A stretch of DNA of 64,000 bases from Anodontia alba (Eukaryota > Mollusca > Bivalvia > Lucinida > Lucinidae): contig OZ024823.1 of the NCBI GenBank assembly GCA_964016985.1, positions 125,678,924 to 125,742,923 of the forward strand, given 5' to 3'. Under the pieces are notes generated by a model. That model searched no databases and was not told the origin of the DNA. It worked only from the letters and a program-made list of their open reading frames with translations. How positions within the stretch are numbered: the stretch's first letter is position 1; the number at the start of each line of letters is the position of its first letter. Below, piece by piece: positions 52,253 through 62,491 of this stretch. The position numbers and the translations under genes were made by a program.

Positions 52253-52562
52253 CTAACTCTTTCATCCTTGTTTTTCAAATGTGGACTCTTCCATCCTTGA
52301 ATTTGGACATTTTCACCGACGCAAATAGGAATATCAATCTAAAACCAAAAACATAATTGCAAATAGAGGAGATCCCGTTGATTAGAGCCGTCTTATCTGG
52401 ATCTACACTATTTTACAGTTATAGCCCAGCTAGCATTCTTTATAAATCTACAGCGGGCCGTTATCGGTCCGTCAGCTACCCTGACGAGCCGATAACGGCC
52501 AGCTATAGATTTATGTAGAATGATTACTGGGATGTTTTGGTCTGCCGGGCTGAAAGGGTTGA
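52253..52562 (+). mobile_element. F3 MITE interrupted by F4
   Basis: CTAACTCTTTCATCCTTG left end, GGACTCTTCCATCCTTGAAT as at 40.1 kb, worn hairpin at 52367-52426, then the F4 palindrome, then GTTTTGGTCTGCCGGG and CTGAAAGGGTTGAA. F4 is therefore the younger insertion. Confidence 0.78.
52435..52531. mobile_element. F4 palindromic element, 97 bp, nested
   Basis: CCCAGCTAGCATTCTTTATA mirrored by TATGTAGAATGATTACTGGG. Inner arms GGGCCGTTATCGGTCCGTCA and TGACGAGCCGATAACGGCC. More mismatches than the 31.7-kb copy. Confidence 0.85.
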
Positions 52563-52921
52563 ATCGGTATAAATCGTTTGATTAAACAATCAATACCGGG
52601 CAGTCACTACTTAGTATCAGAATAACTTGAATTCTCACGAATGTAATCAGTCGACAAACTAGACACTTCTATCATTTGAAAACACTACTTATCGAGTTAT
52701 TTTCTTTAACTCTGGTTGTCAGTGTCTGAATTGTTTGCCACAGTGATTTAATTTGATTTACGTGTTGTCTGTGATGTTTCACTGATTGAATTTGGAAGTC
52801 TTCATGCGAACCAAGCAAACAGTTTGTGTTTTTACAACAGCTGACCCTGGGTTGATGATTTGGTACCAGTGAAATCGATTCAAAACCCTGGTATGTTTCG
52901 TCACTTGTTTCGTTCTTGTGT

Positions 52922-53200
52922 CATCAAGAAAACATATCTATTTAATTTTGACCCCCTTAAACCCCACTTTTATATAGTAAAAGTGGGGTTTACAGGGGTA
53001 TACATTAGTTTGCTGATTTCTGCTCAAATACATAGATTGTGGGTACTCGTTAGAACCGCCGCGGTGAGGCGGTTCTAACGAGTACCCACAATCTATGTTT
53101 TGAGCAGAAATATGAAAAATATCAGATTTTTTTACCTGACAATTTTCATGTTTTGCTGGTGAAAGTTTCAGTATATTTGAATAGGCATGTTTTCGTAATG
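52922..53200 (+). mobile_element. F1 palindromic MITE
   Basis: CATCAAGAAAACATATCTAT left end and GGCATGTTTTCGTAATG right end. Core near-perfect with centre GCCGCGGTGAGGC. Confidence 0.93.
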
Positions 53201-53452
53201 TGGTGCATTCATTGTAAGGTTTTTGTTCATGTCAGCTCGTTTTGTAGTTCTTACACTATGGCCAACCACGGCTGCCCACGTTGCTTCCAGTTTTGTCTTC
53301 ATGGGTCATGTTTTCCTGTTCTGGTCCCTTTCACTGTGGTCACGTTCAGGCCCTGTCCACCTTGCGTTCTGTCTCTTTCTGTTCGGGCTTTTTCGGAGAA
53401 AATAAAAAATATAGCTTATAATATGAATATTATGCGGAAAACTGAATGCATG
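53201..53452 (+). repeat. Unassigned G/T-rich segment, possibly F9-like
   Basis: The style resembles F9 (CTTTCACTGTGGTCACGTTC), but no block is exactly shared. Frames here are not convincing. Confidence 0.25.
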
Positions 53453-53825
53453 TTTTTTTGTTTGTTTTTTTTTTTTTTTTTTTTTGTTTTTTTTTTTTTT
53501 TTTTTGTTTTTTTTTTTTTGTGCGTTTTGAGATTTTACAGCCCAGTGAGCCAATTGGGGTCATGCCGAGCGCGGTCAGTTTACCAAACCACACTTTTTAC
53601 AGGACAGGCTCAGTCTTTTGAGCGGTTAGCAAGTATTGTGTACATTCTTTTGCTAGAAACTGACAACAGCCCTTCATTAATCAGCAGAAGGGAGAGAATG
53701 ACCGGAGAAAATATTTCATGATCAATCTCCCCGAAAGAATGTTGCCGACCCGACGGTGGTCGAACCCGCAACCTTCTGATCACCAGTCGGACGCGCATCC
53801 AACTGAGCCACCGAGGCCGGCTTCC
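53453..53825 (-). mobile_element. tRNA-derived SINE with long poly(A) tail, minus strand
   Basis: On the minus strand: CCGGCCTCGGTGGCTCAGTT head, worn B box (GCGGGTTCGACCACC), CGGCAACATTCTTTCGGGGA, ACTGACCGCGCTCGGCATGA and a 60-70-base A-rich tail (T-rich at 53453-53520 on plus). A 7-bp match ATGCATG at 53446-53452 and 53826-53832 is a possible target duplication. The tail differs from the CAAACAAAC tails of other copies. Confidence 0.82.
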
Positions 53826-53953
53826 ATGCATGGTTGTAAACCAATAATACTTTGGTTTGGCTTCCCTCTTTAATTGCTTGATGGTGAGTCGGACCTCTGA
53901 CAGAACGACGGCTCTTTCCACAATCTGTTACAGAACGTTAACGCCTGGCTATT

Positions 53954-54229
53954 CATTATGCAAACATGCCTTTTTAAATATTCTGAAAATAACTACCACC
54001 AAAAAATGAAAATTTTCAGATAAAATTTGATATTTTCTTATTTCTGCTCAAAAACATAGATTGTGGGTACTCCTTAGGACCGCCTCGACGAGGTGGTTCT
54101 AACGAACACCAACAATCTATGTTTTTGAGCAGAATTAAGAAAAAAATGTATACCCATTTAAACCCCAGTTTTACTGTATAAAAGTGAGGTTTAAGAGGGT
54201 CAAAATTATATAAGTGTGTTTTCGTGATG
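53954..54229 (-). mobile_element. F1 palindromic MITE, worn
   Basis: CATTATGCAAACATGCCTTT left end and AGTGTGTTTTCGTGATG right end. Core GTACTCCTTAGGACCGCCTC with GAGGTGGTTCTAACGAACAC. Confidence 0.9.
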
Positions 54230-54579
54230 TGTTCTCTGTGGTCGGGCCCATCGTGGTCAACTTGTGGTTTTCATGTGCTCTGGTTCGAGCCTTCTTCTTT
54301 GATATATTGCAGTTTTTTCGACCGTGTATGTTTTACTTGGCTGTTTATCTGATGAGACAGAGAACCCTACGCGGTCCGAGCATATTTGTAAATTTTCGCA
54401 GCAGCATAATACGCGCCAGGTTGCGATCGCGTAAGCCCATTGCCCTCAGCCCCCGCCTCCCCCCCCCCCCCCCCCCCCCTTATTGTCCCCGCCTTTTCGA
54501 AGAAAAGCGAGGAGACATAATAATATTCGGGTTTCCGTAATTGCGAAATTACCCCCTCTGACAGTAGGTACCTTGCAGA
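54230..54579. other. Unassigned; segment shared with 57.3 kb and a C run
   Basis: GAACCCTACGCGGTCCGAGCATATTTGTAAATTT resembles GACTCCTATGCGGACCGAATATAAATTTG near 57260, so a dispersed repeat is likely. A C run lies at 54460-54479. The plus frame of 108 codons is not supported. Confidence 0.35.
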
Positions 54580-55790
54580 CGTAACTTCTCCTACAGTTGC
54601 GGATGGGTATATTGGAAACTTGGCAGGTATTTTTGTCATGGTCTGAATGTATGCATGTGCTTTTGGCATATTCCTGAAATAGATTTTGTCACTTTTTTCT
54701 GCGTTTTGAACTTAATTTTTCGAGCTCAAATAGTATAGATAGTGTGTACCTTCTTACATGTATGCACATCCTCTTACAGTCATTGGCGGATAGTATGCAA
54801 GTGCTTTTGTCATGGTCTGAAAATATACATTTGTTTTTGTTAAATTCCTAAAATAACTTTTTGTTTCTTTTTCTGCGTTTTGAACATAGTCATTTTTACA
54901 GCTCAAATACCAATAGTGCGCAATTGTAGATAGTTAGTTCCTTGTGGAAGCAAATCTTCTTGCAGTTGTGGGCGGTTCATTTTGAAACTTTGCAGGTGCT
55001 TTCGTCATTGTCTGAAGATACATGTACATGTATGTATGTGTTTTTTTGTATAGTTATGAAATTATCTGTGACCCCATCCCCCCACACCCCCCGCCTTTTT
55101 CAGAGAGAAGTTGGGGACATAGTATTTACACTTCTATGGTTCAGTCCCTATCTGATAGAACAAACCTTGTGTGCACAGTTCCTTGTACAGTTCCTTCTAC
55201 AGGTTTTACCGATCTTTTCGAAACTGTGCAGGCATTTTTTCATGGTCTGAAAATATGCATGTGCTTTGGACATAAACCTAAGATTATTTTGCGTTGTGAA
55301 CTTAGTCCTTGTTTGCCTTGATATTATACAAAGAGTGGATGCCTTGTGTGTGCAACTCCTCCTACCTGTTTTAACTTTTCTTTTTGAAATTGTGCATGCA
55401 ATTTCTGCTTGGTCTGAAAAAATGCATGTTTCTGGCACATAAACCTCAGATTATGTTTTGTCATCTTGTTTCACGTTGTGAACTTAGTTACGTTTGCCTC
55501 GATATGATGTATATTGTAGGTGTCTTTTGTGCGCAACTCCTCCAGGTGTTTTAATTGGTCTTTTTGAAACTTTACAGGCAATTTCGTCTTACTTAGAGGA
55601 TGTGCATGTGATTTGGACATAAACTTCAGCTTTTGTTTTCACATTTTTCACGTTGTGAACTAAATCATTGTTTGCCTTATTAGTGTATGTATATAGTATA
55701 TGTAGGTGTCTCGTGTGCACAATTCCATTTTACATGATCTGAAGATGTGCATGTGATTTGGGCATAACCCTCAGATCATTGTTCGTTCAC
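54580..55790 (+). repeat. Diverged tandem array, units about 150-235 bp
   Basis: TGGTCTGAA-type landmarks occur at 54639, 54813, 55008, 55243, 55410, about 55589 and 55735. Each is preceded by GAAACTT(T/G)GCAGG(C/T) and followed by ATGCATGTG(C/A)TTTGG, CATAAACCTCAGATTAT and GTTGTGAACTTAGT. Six to seven units are recognisable, with substantial drift. It ends near 55790. Frames inside are short and not conserved between units. Confidence 0.75.
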
Positions 55791-56060
55791 ATTGTGCTTT
55801 GGGAACCTTATAATCTGGTCACTTTTGGAGGATTTTTTTATAGGCGGGAGATATAAATTCTCTGAATTTACTTGTTTATTTATTTATTTATTTTTTGCTG
55901 ATCGTTCTGTTCTGCCGCAGTCCTTCTGTGTTTGTATTTTGTTTATTGCAACTGTTCTGTCAGGTCTTATGATCGCTTGTCCCTCATTTTGTCTTTCGGT
56001 GCCTCTGGAAGGCTGTGTTTTGTGGTCGTGACTTTTCCTTGGTAACTTAAAACCCACTGA
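55791..56060 (+). repeat. F9-related segment
   Basis: GGAAGGCTGTGTTTTGTGGT then CGTGACTTTTCCTTGG matches the F9 core (GTGATTGTGAC-TTTCC-TGG). A TTTA microsatellite is at 55872-55893. Confidence 0.4.
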
Positions 56061-56800
56061 TGCCTAGCGACCATAACAGGGACATTGACAAAATGTGTAG
56101 ACCCAGATCAGAATGCGGCATCTAATCAGGGTTTGCATTTAGGACGGGAATTTCTATAAAACATGGTAACAATACAAATAAAAATCTAACCAGACACTAC
56201 TTTTACTGAAATAACCTGTGTAAAAAGTTAAGATCGAAAAAGTCCATTCGGCATAAATAGGTATACTCGTATGCAACTGCTAGTTAGTTTTAGGAAGGGA
56301 AGTAACCACTACTGAATCAAAATGTCGTTCTAATACGAATTGTGTTTAGTGAGTTAGTTCTTTAATGCCAGAGCAAAGTCTTCCCTGATACCAAGTCGGC
56401 GCCGGGCTCAGGAAAGCACGTATTAAAAGATAGGTTACGTTACTTCAGGTATACTGTTAAATATTTACCAACTACCTACCTCCGTTGCAAAACCTCTTAT
56501 CAATATGCAATATATATTTCTGAAAGATGTAACGTGTATTCGAAATGAATAAAAATGTTATTTTAAAAAAATTACAAGAGAAAGAAATATCGATATTTCT
56601 TCGCATATGAAAAATATCATGACTGTGTTACGTGTATTTTCACAACTCGTTTCTGAATACATCGGTAGTTTTCATTGATACCCGAACAGATGCAAATGGC
56701 CACTTCGTTTGTTTGAACGCTTGTAAATTCTCTGTTTCCGAACAAAACTATCAAGTATGGTTTATCATTTCTTTAATAAGAAAATGAGGAAAAGTTTAGT
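56061..56800. other. No gene; worn F3 hairpin near 56090
   Basis: AAAATGTGTAGACCCAGATC near 56091 and ATCTAATCAGGGTTTGCA form a truncated F3-like hairpin; TAGGTATACTCG and AAAGTCCATTCGGCATAAAT follow. The rest is unassigned. Confidence 0.45.
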
Positions 56801-56952
56801 GCCAAAACTATTTTGATTTCACGAAAATTTGTTCTTGTCTGTTTAGTGCTTCATCTGGTAGGAACTGAACGTCGACGTCATAACGTATTTACGTTTTGTT
56901 TGGCGATGTCAATTGCGACACCAGAAACAAATTATTATGGGAACAATAAAAT

Positions 56953-56958
56953 AAAATA

Positions 56959-57002
<44 letters not shown>
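56953..57002. repeat. (TA)n followed by poly(T)
   Basis: A short TA run then about 28 T. Nothing else recognised in 56801-57229. Confidence 0.9.
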
Positions 57003-57005
<3 letters not shown>

Positions 57006-57229
57006 TAAAAACCATAAATATTTTTATCCTGTCTAAGGAACAAAAAAAAAAAAATTTCTCGTGCTTCACAGTCGGGAAATACTGATGTTTTCATTACACT
57101 CGATGAAAATATTTCTTATATTCACGTCAAAAGAGTCAATGTAGCCTCTATTCATTTATTTATTTATTTGAAGCTAATCGACCTGTACATGTAGGTGCAA
57201 TTATATATGTTTGCTTGTATATGTTTCAC

Positions 57230-57560
57230 CGTGATGCTTCACAGATGTAGTAGAGGACTCCTATGCGGACCGAATATAAATTTGTTATCGACGATAGATC
57301 ATACATACATGTATAATTAAGGGCGAGGTTTTGCGAAAATAAGCTAGTTTATACCCTGTCCCCACCCCAATCCCTCACCCCTCCCCCTTGTTTCCCTACT
57401 AACCGTTCCAGGGCGCTTCATCTGTTGCAGGTCTTTGGTTGTGCGTCCATAATTTTAAATGTACTTCGGTAGAGGAAAGGTATTGGTGCGGTAGGGGGAA
57501 AGGGGGGAGGAATGTGGGCTGTGTGCTTCGTGATTGTGACGTTTCCTGGGCATATTCATA
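57230..57560 (+). repeat. F9-related segment
   Basis: Shares TGCGGACCGAATATAAATTTG-like sequence with 54.4 kb and ends GCTTCGTGATTGTGACGTTT then CCTGGGCATAT, the F9 core. C- and G-rich stretches lie between. Confidence 0.4.
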
Positions 57561-58057
57561 TATACTTTTTGTACAGATCATTTAACACCGCCGATCAGGT
57601 ACATGTAAATAATTTGTAATATCGTATTTGCGATTTGAAAAAAAGGTCGTTTTAGTCACCTGTATCCACTTCTGTTTACCAATGACACGATAGCTAGTGG
57701 TACAAACGGAGGTCACAGTAATAAGCCTGGAGCTGTGTAGTGTATTCAGCGTTGTCAAATTTTAATGATGGTTTCCTTGGTAAATTATTATATTTACCCT
57801 AAATGATCGGATATTTAACATTACCTTATCTATCCTAAAACAACAACATTTATATAAACAATTTACTTGTAAAAAAATCTTGGTGAGCTGGTACACAGTG
57901 TAGACCCTGATCGATCAGAATCCAAGGTCTGCGACGTGTGATCTGAGTCTGCTTTGCTCAAACTTACCTGTCCGAACATTTTGGGCGAAGACGGTAAGTA
58001 GGTACGATAATCTCTTTCTTCGTTGGAGGACAGGAAGGGTTTAAAACATTTGGTTCT
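57561..58057. other. No gene; worn F3-type hairpin at 57890-57962
   Basis: TACACAGTGTAGACCCTGAT and ATCTGAGTCTGCTTTGCTC are recognisable hairpin arms. The remainder is unassigned. Confidence 0.45.
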
Positions 58058-58270
58058 TTAACCCTTGTCCTGCTGAACCCGGATACACTCTGTTTTGCAA
58101 ACAGTGTAGATCCAGATCAGTTGGCTTCTGAAGAAGCCAACTGATCTGGATCTGCACTGTTTGCCATCAAGTATGCTAATTTATAGCAAAAATCTGGATC
58201 AAATAACATGATTGGCTGAAAACTAGAAATGGGCGTGGCATCTTAATTTATTCAGCAGGACAAGGGTTAA
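58058..58270 (+). mobile_element. F3 TTAA MITE, CCCTTGTCCTGCTGAA-end subtype, complete
   Basis: TTAACCCTTGTCCTGCTGAA at the left is a perfect inverse of TTCAGCAGGACAAGGGTTAA at the right. The hairpin at 58097-58164 (GATCAGTTGGCTTCTGAAG with its inverse) is perfect. Reference copy for 7.6, 44.0 and 51.2 kb. Confidence 0.95.
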
Positions 58271-58377
58271 AACCTGTTTATATGCAGAAGGTACCTCATT
58301 GAGCCTGAGGTAAACATACCAAAAATGTTTTTTCGGAAAATCATTAAGTCAATATACACCAAGGTAATATTAGAACT

Positions 58378-58480
58378 GTTCAAACAGACAGACATAGACC
58401 CAAAATAAATGGGGTGTTATCAGGCGTCCATGGAAAATAAGCATTATTTGATATGCACACTTCACCCACCATGCCCATGC
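58378..58480. repeat. Dispersed repeat shared with 38213-38312
   Basis: GTTCAAACAGACAGACATAG, GTTATCAGGCGTCC, AAAATAAGCATTA and CCACCATGCCCATG align in order with the 38.2-kb segment. Confidence 0.7.
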
Positions 58481-58544
58481 TCTTATGTATGATGAATTAT
58501 TGAGAGGTAATGTATAAAAATGTGAGAATGGTACCAACTACAAG

Positions 58545-58690
58545 GTAGGCAACTCCGGCTTGAGAATGGTTGTCTCCTATTTCAAAAAGGGCTACCTTTA
58601 AATGAAAGGATTTGCACATTCTTTAAGGGTAACTCCTCTGAAAACTGATTATTTATCAAAACAGAGGTCTTCTTTTCTTGCTGCAGTGGT
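58545..58690. repeat. F6 palindromic repeat, worn
   Basis: GGTAGGCAACTCCGGCTTGA, AAAGGGCTACCTTTAAATGA and GGGTAACTCCTCTGAAAAC suggest an F6 copy. Confidence 0.4.
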
Positions 58691-58946
58691 CTCCCTTTGA
58701 AATATGAGACAAACTACTTGGGGATAAATGTGGCACGAGTGTCCGAGCCAGTATTTTGAAACCTACCCCATTCACATACCTGACATTTGAAACAACGGAC
58801 CCATTCATATACTAGATCGTCCGAAATGTTGACCTATTCATATACTGCCCTTTGATTTTTATACCCATTTATTGTTGGTAGTTAGACAAATATAGCAGTC
58901 AATTCATTGAATGCCAAGAGAACAAGCAGCCTTGACAAATCTCTGT

Positions 58947-58952
<6 letters not shown>

Positions 58953-58979
<27 letters not shown>
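58953..58979. repeat. Poly(A) tract
   Basis: About 29 A. The flanking short repeats ACCCATTCATATAC and CCTATTCATATACTGCC at 58760-58850 hint at a decayed tandem unit. Confidence 0.9.
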
Positions 58980-58983
<4 letters not shown>

Positions 58984-59159
58984 CGCATTTACCGGGATGT
59001 CAGACAAGTGGAGCCTTTCACATACTAATCAAGAAAAATTGGGTCAGTCATACACTTTTTGTTAAAAAAAGGGGGCTAACCATATACCTGGCAGCTCTGA
59101 AAATGGGGGCCATTCGGCACGCACGTCCGTACTATGTCATAATGTCATATATAGGAAGT

Positions 59160-59275
59160 AACGCCCCCCCACCCCCCCCCCCCCAACTCCCCCTACCTCC
59201 AGTCGAGCTTTCAACTTAAAAGGATTTTTTTTTTCTATGTTTTTTTTTTTTTTTTTTTTGAGAGAGAGAGAGAAA
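59160..59275. repeat. C run, T run and (GA)n tract
   Basis: C-rich at 59165-59185, T runs at 59226-59260 and GAGAGAGA at 59261-59272. Confidence 0.85.
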
Positions 59276-59657
59276 GAAATCCGTACACATTAGCACTCAT
59301 ATATACTGTAAAGGGGAGTTGAAATATACGCGCCCCTTTATGAGTTGGTCAATAGGCTGCACAGTCTCAAACGCAATATACGGATAATGCAAGATTAACA
59401 CTATTCGAACATCCTGTCTTGCTTGGCACGATGCTCTGACGAAGAAATTATGCCCAGACAGCATACCATAACGAAAGTGTCAGAAAAAAATGAAACTGAT
59501 GCTTTTTGAGAGTTTGCTAAGAATGAATCATGTTTTACTTGCACTACCGTATTAACTATAAAAAATTGGACTCCATAACCATTCACCATATTTGTTCTAC
59601 TAGCTGAACAAATCCAGTTTGCTACCTTTTGATGTGTGAACAAAATCCAGATGAGTG

Positions 59658-59728
59658 GCAAACAGTGTAGACCCTGATCTGACGCCGCGTTCTTTGGCGT
59701 CTGATCTAAGTCTACCGTAACTGTTTGC
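59658..59728. repeat. F3-type hairpin core
   Basis: GCAAACAGTGTAGACCCTGA, GACGCCGCGTTCTTTGGCGT and ACTGTTTGC arms. Outer ends were not resolved. Confidence 0.7.
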
Positions 59729-59917
59729 TCAGGCCTGTCAGTCTCAATACTCAGGGTTATTACGGTATTCAATATCGTTGAATAGTTTATTAAAGAAAAT
59801 GACCATAATATACTGACTGTCCATCATAATGCCATGACCTTACCCCTGTATAAGGACAGTGTTTTAAAAGTCATTTTCTCATGATGTATTTAAGCTAGCT
59901 TACACTACATATTGAAG

Positions 59918-60595
59918 TACCGTATTCGATCTAATTACCGCACATACCCCTATAAGCGCACACTCATGAAATTCCGTAGTCTTCAGATTACAGCCAGTGT
60001 ACTTTTTATTTACTTTTTTATAAAGGCATATGTTGTGGGTTCTCATTTGAATTGCATCGACTTGTCAATGCAATTCAAATGAGTACCCACAACATATGCC
60101 CGGTGGCTCAGTTGGATGCGCCATCCGACTGGAGACCAGGAGGTCGCGGGTTCAACCACCGCCGAGGTCGGCAACATTCTTTCGTGGAGATTGATCATGA
60201 AATATTTTCTACGGTCATTCTCTCCCTTCCGCTGATTCAAGAAGGGCAGTTGTCAGTTTCTGGCGAAAGAATGTGCACAATACTGGTTAACCGCTTAGAG
60301 GACTAAGCCTGCCCAGTAAACGTGTGGTTAGGTAAACTGACCGCGCTCGACATGACCCCATTGGGTTGCATGGGCCGTAAAACCTCAACACAAACAAACA
60401 AACAAACAAACAACATATGCCTTTATAAAGAAAAACAGAAAAAAAAATCGCATAATCATCATCAAATAAGTCATTTTCTGATCTTTTTATAGTGTATCCT
60501 TAATAGGTATAGGTACATATTTTATCACATCTGAGTGTTCCCAGTAATTTTGAAAAACCTAAGCGCACAGTGCGGTAATTAGGTTGAATACGGTA
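59918..60595. mobile_element. MITE with TACCGTATTC...TAATTACCGCAC ends, interrupted by SINE
   Basis: Left TACCGTATTCGATCTAATTA and right-end reverse complement TACCGTATTCAACCTAATTA, both continuing CCGCAC; subterminal AAGCGCACA is also inverted. The central hairpin at 60027-60100 has arms GGCATATGTTGTGGGTTCTC and GAGTACCCACAACATATGCC, again resembling the F1 core (ACATAGATTGTGGGTACTCG). The SINE sits at the outer edge of the right arm. Non-coding. Confidence 0.85.
60101..60409 (+). mobile_element. tRNA-derived SINE, plus strand, nested
   Basis: Lacks the first few bases of the 6946 copy but is otherwise close: GGTGGCTCAGTTGGATGCGC, B-box region GCGGGTTCAACCACC, GGCAACATTCTTTCGTGGAG, GTAAACGTGTGGTTAGGTAA, tail CAAACAAACAAAC. 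Perfect 12-bp target duplication ACAACATATGCC at 60089-60100 and 60410-60421. High similarity to the 6946 copy suggests recent activity. Confidence 0.93.
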
Positions 60596-60807
60596 ATAAA
60601 GCCCCTCAGATGACATTTACCGAGCTGACAAAAATGTTTGAAAAGTCTTTCGTAAGGGATTTTGGAAGTTTATGGCAATTTTTGACTTCTCAAACTGGTT
60701 TTGTGCGGCAATTTCATGAGTTTAAAGAATGATGGTGAATTCTCAGATCATTTCCTTGTAACTAATTGAGTTAAGAAAGCTTTGTTTAACATAATGTAAC
60801 ATCATGT

Positions 60808-61011
60808 TTAATCCATTTATACGTAGCTTCCCATTAAAGGAACATTTGAAAACAGTGTAGACCCATATCAGGGTCTGTACTGTTTGCATTAAGTTAAGAA
60901 AATTTCTGCAAAACAAGATAATAGTTAAAACTAACCAGTCACCCTTTATATTAGAAATTGACATGTCCTATGTGTTAAGGTAGAAGAGTCCGCTCGGCAT
61001 AAATGGGTCAA
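60808..61011 (+). mobile_element. F3-type element, hairpin shortened
   Basis: TTAATCCATTTATACGTAGC left end and AAATGGGTCAA right end. AACAGTGTAGACCCATATCA and GGGTCTGTACTGTTTGC form a short hairpin at 60849-60888. AGAAGAGTCCGCTCGGCATA resembles the subterminal block of other copies. Confidence 0.55.
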
Positions 61012-61299
61012 CATGGTGCTCTCTGGCATGCTTACAGATGCTTTGAGAATTGAGGGAGGGACTACGTATCGCTATAGCCTTATTGGTAGCTTTTTCAATC
61101 TAAGACTTGTAAGACAGAGGTAATCAGCCTTTGAAGAACATAGAACATATGGTCCGCGCCAGACGTATCATCGGGTGTATTGGACAGTAAATGCTCAGAT
61201 CAGCCGTGCATTCGCTCAACCTGATCAGGGCCTTCATTGTCCGCTAAAAGAATCACTGGATACTATAAAATGTATCAGTGGATACCAAAGCCCCGGATG

Positions 61300-61965
61300 C
61301 AATACATGTCGAGGCCGCGAGAATAATAACAGGAGCAACAAAATTCTGTAACGTCGATAAAATTCACTCTGACTTGGGTTGGGAGTCTCTTCAAAGCAGG
61401 CGGAATAAACACAAGCTTGTAGCGTTTTACAAAATACTGCATGGATCGGCTACAAACTAACTTATGGACCTTGTGCCTCCAACTGTACAAGAAACAACTA
61501 GGTACATTCTTCCAAACTCTGACCACATTCAGAATTACAGAGCCAATACTAATTTCTTTCTTGATTCGTTCTTTCAAGCTACTATACTTGCCTGGAACAA
61601 CCTGCCGGCTGAAACTAAAGAGGCATCAACCTTAACAACATTCAAATCACTTGCAGACACCACCCAAATACTTCAGTATCGGTACACGCTTAGGTCAGAT
61701 TCTACATGCTCGACTAAGAATGGACTGCAGTTCACTAAACTCTGACCTCTACCGCAAAACATATTATTCCCAGCCCTTCTTGTCGCTGTGGAGGATTTGA
61801 AAGTGTGCAACATTTCTTCTTCAGTTGTCCTAACCACACGGTTGCAAGGGAAAGATACTTACCGGCTGATTTACGCAGTTACTCAGTTAAAGATCTTCTG
61901 TACGGCAAAAGAAACTTAACATCTCACGAAAATGAAGCCCTTTTCTTGCAAGTACAGGATTAAGT
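61300..61965 (+). pseudogene. C-terminal fragment of a non-LTR reverse transcriptase ORF
   Basis: Only the region after the polymerase domain remains. Readable blocks are EAARIITGATKFCNVDKIHS, LGWESLQSRRNKHKLVAFYK, then an in-frame TAA at 61458-61460, then MDLVPPTVQETTRYILPNSD and FFLDSFFQATILAWNNLPAE. After a frameshift near 61680, HARLRMDCSSLNSDLY and a CRCGGFESVQHFFFSCPNHT-like zinc-knuckle segment follow. ARxITG...LGWxSLxxRR...WNxLP and the terminal Cys/His block are usual in the tails of animal Jockey/CR1/L2-like LINE ORF2 proteins. No catalytic FADD-type motif is present, so it is non-functional. It might be the partner of the local SINE, but their 3' tails do not match. Confidence 0.85.
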
Positions 61966-62088
61966 CTGGAAGATTTGTATAGCATACCTAGTCATCAACC
62001 GTTGGCTAACGTACTAAATGGCACTTCTACATATCTAACGCACAGCTTTTCACCCCATACATATTTAGGCACGGGCGTCAGTCGGTCA

Positions 62089-62102
62089 AAATCTCTCTCT
62101 CC

Positions 62103-62175
<73 letters not shown>
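62089..62175. repeat. (CT)n microsatellite in the LINE tail
   Basis: About 40 CT units. Ser-Leu and Glu-Arg frames through it are artefacts. Confidence 0.97.
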
Positions 62176-62178
<3 letters not shown>

Positions 62179-62491
62179 TTCAAAATGTCCAACAATATTC
62201 ATTATTAGTCATGCCGTTCAGTTATGTTGTATACGAATTTGTTCCCAGGAGATGACATTTATAAGCATTACAGCTTACAGTCAGATCCTATTCGACATGT
62301 CTGTTTTATCGATGTAACTTTATACTTGCTTTAAAATAAATATTGTTTAAACCCCAAAGCCCCGGATGAGACTTCGCGCTTGCACAGAATTATTTGAATC
62401 TGCGCATGTTGCGTATGATCGAATGCACTTTTTCGCTTGACGCGGCCCAAATGTTGCGCAGCAGAATCAAGCAAGAATTTTCAGTTAATGT

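Larger units (their letters stand above)
61300..62353 (+). mobile_element. 5'-truncated LINE insertion with 15-bp target duplication
   Basis: CCAAAGCCCCGGATG at 61285-61299 is repeated exactly at 62354-62368, immediately bracketing about 1.05 kb that begins inside a reverse-transcriptase ORF C-terminal region and runs through a 3' untranslated part with a long (CT)n tract. Severe 5' truncation with a target duplication is the signature of target-primed reverse transcription. Confidence 0.85.
61149..62449 (+). mobile_element. F5 MITE interrupted by a LINE tail
   Basis: ATGGTCCGCGCCA left end, and the right half resumes at 62354 with TGCGCATGTTGCGTATGATC and TTTTTCGCTTGACGCGGCCC. Corresponds to 6189-6720 without its F1. 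Empty-site length is about 250 bp. Confidence 0.75.

Noticed and set aside
53153..53593. Phe-rich and Lys-rich ORFs
   Set aside because: They run through the poly(T) tail of the minus-strand SINE.
61975..62208. Ser-Leu and Arg-Glu repeat ORFs
   Set aside because: Produced by the (CT)n tract in the LINE tail.
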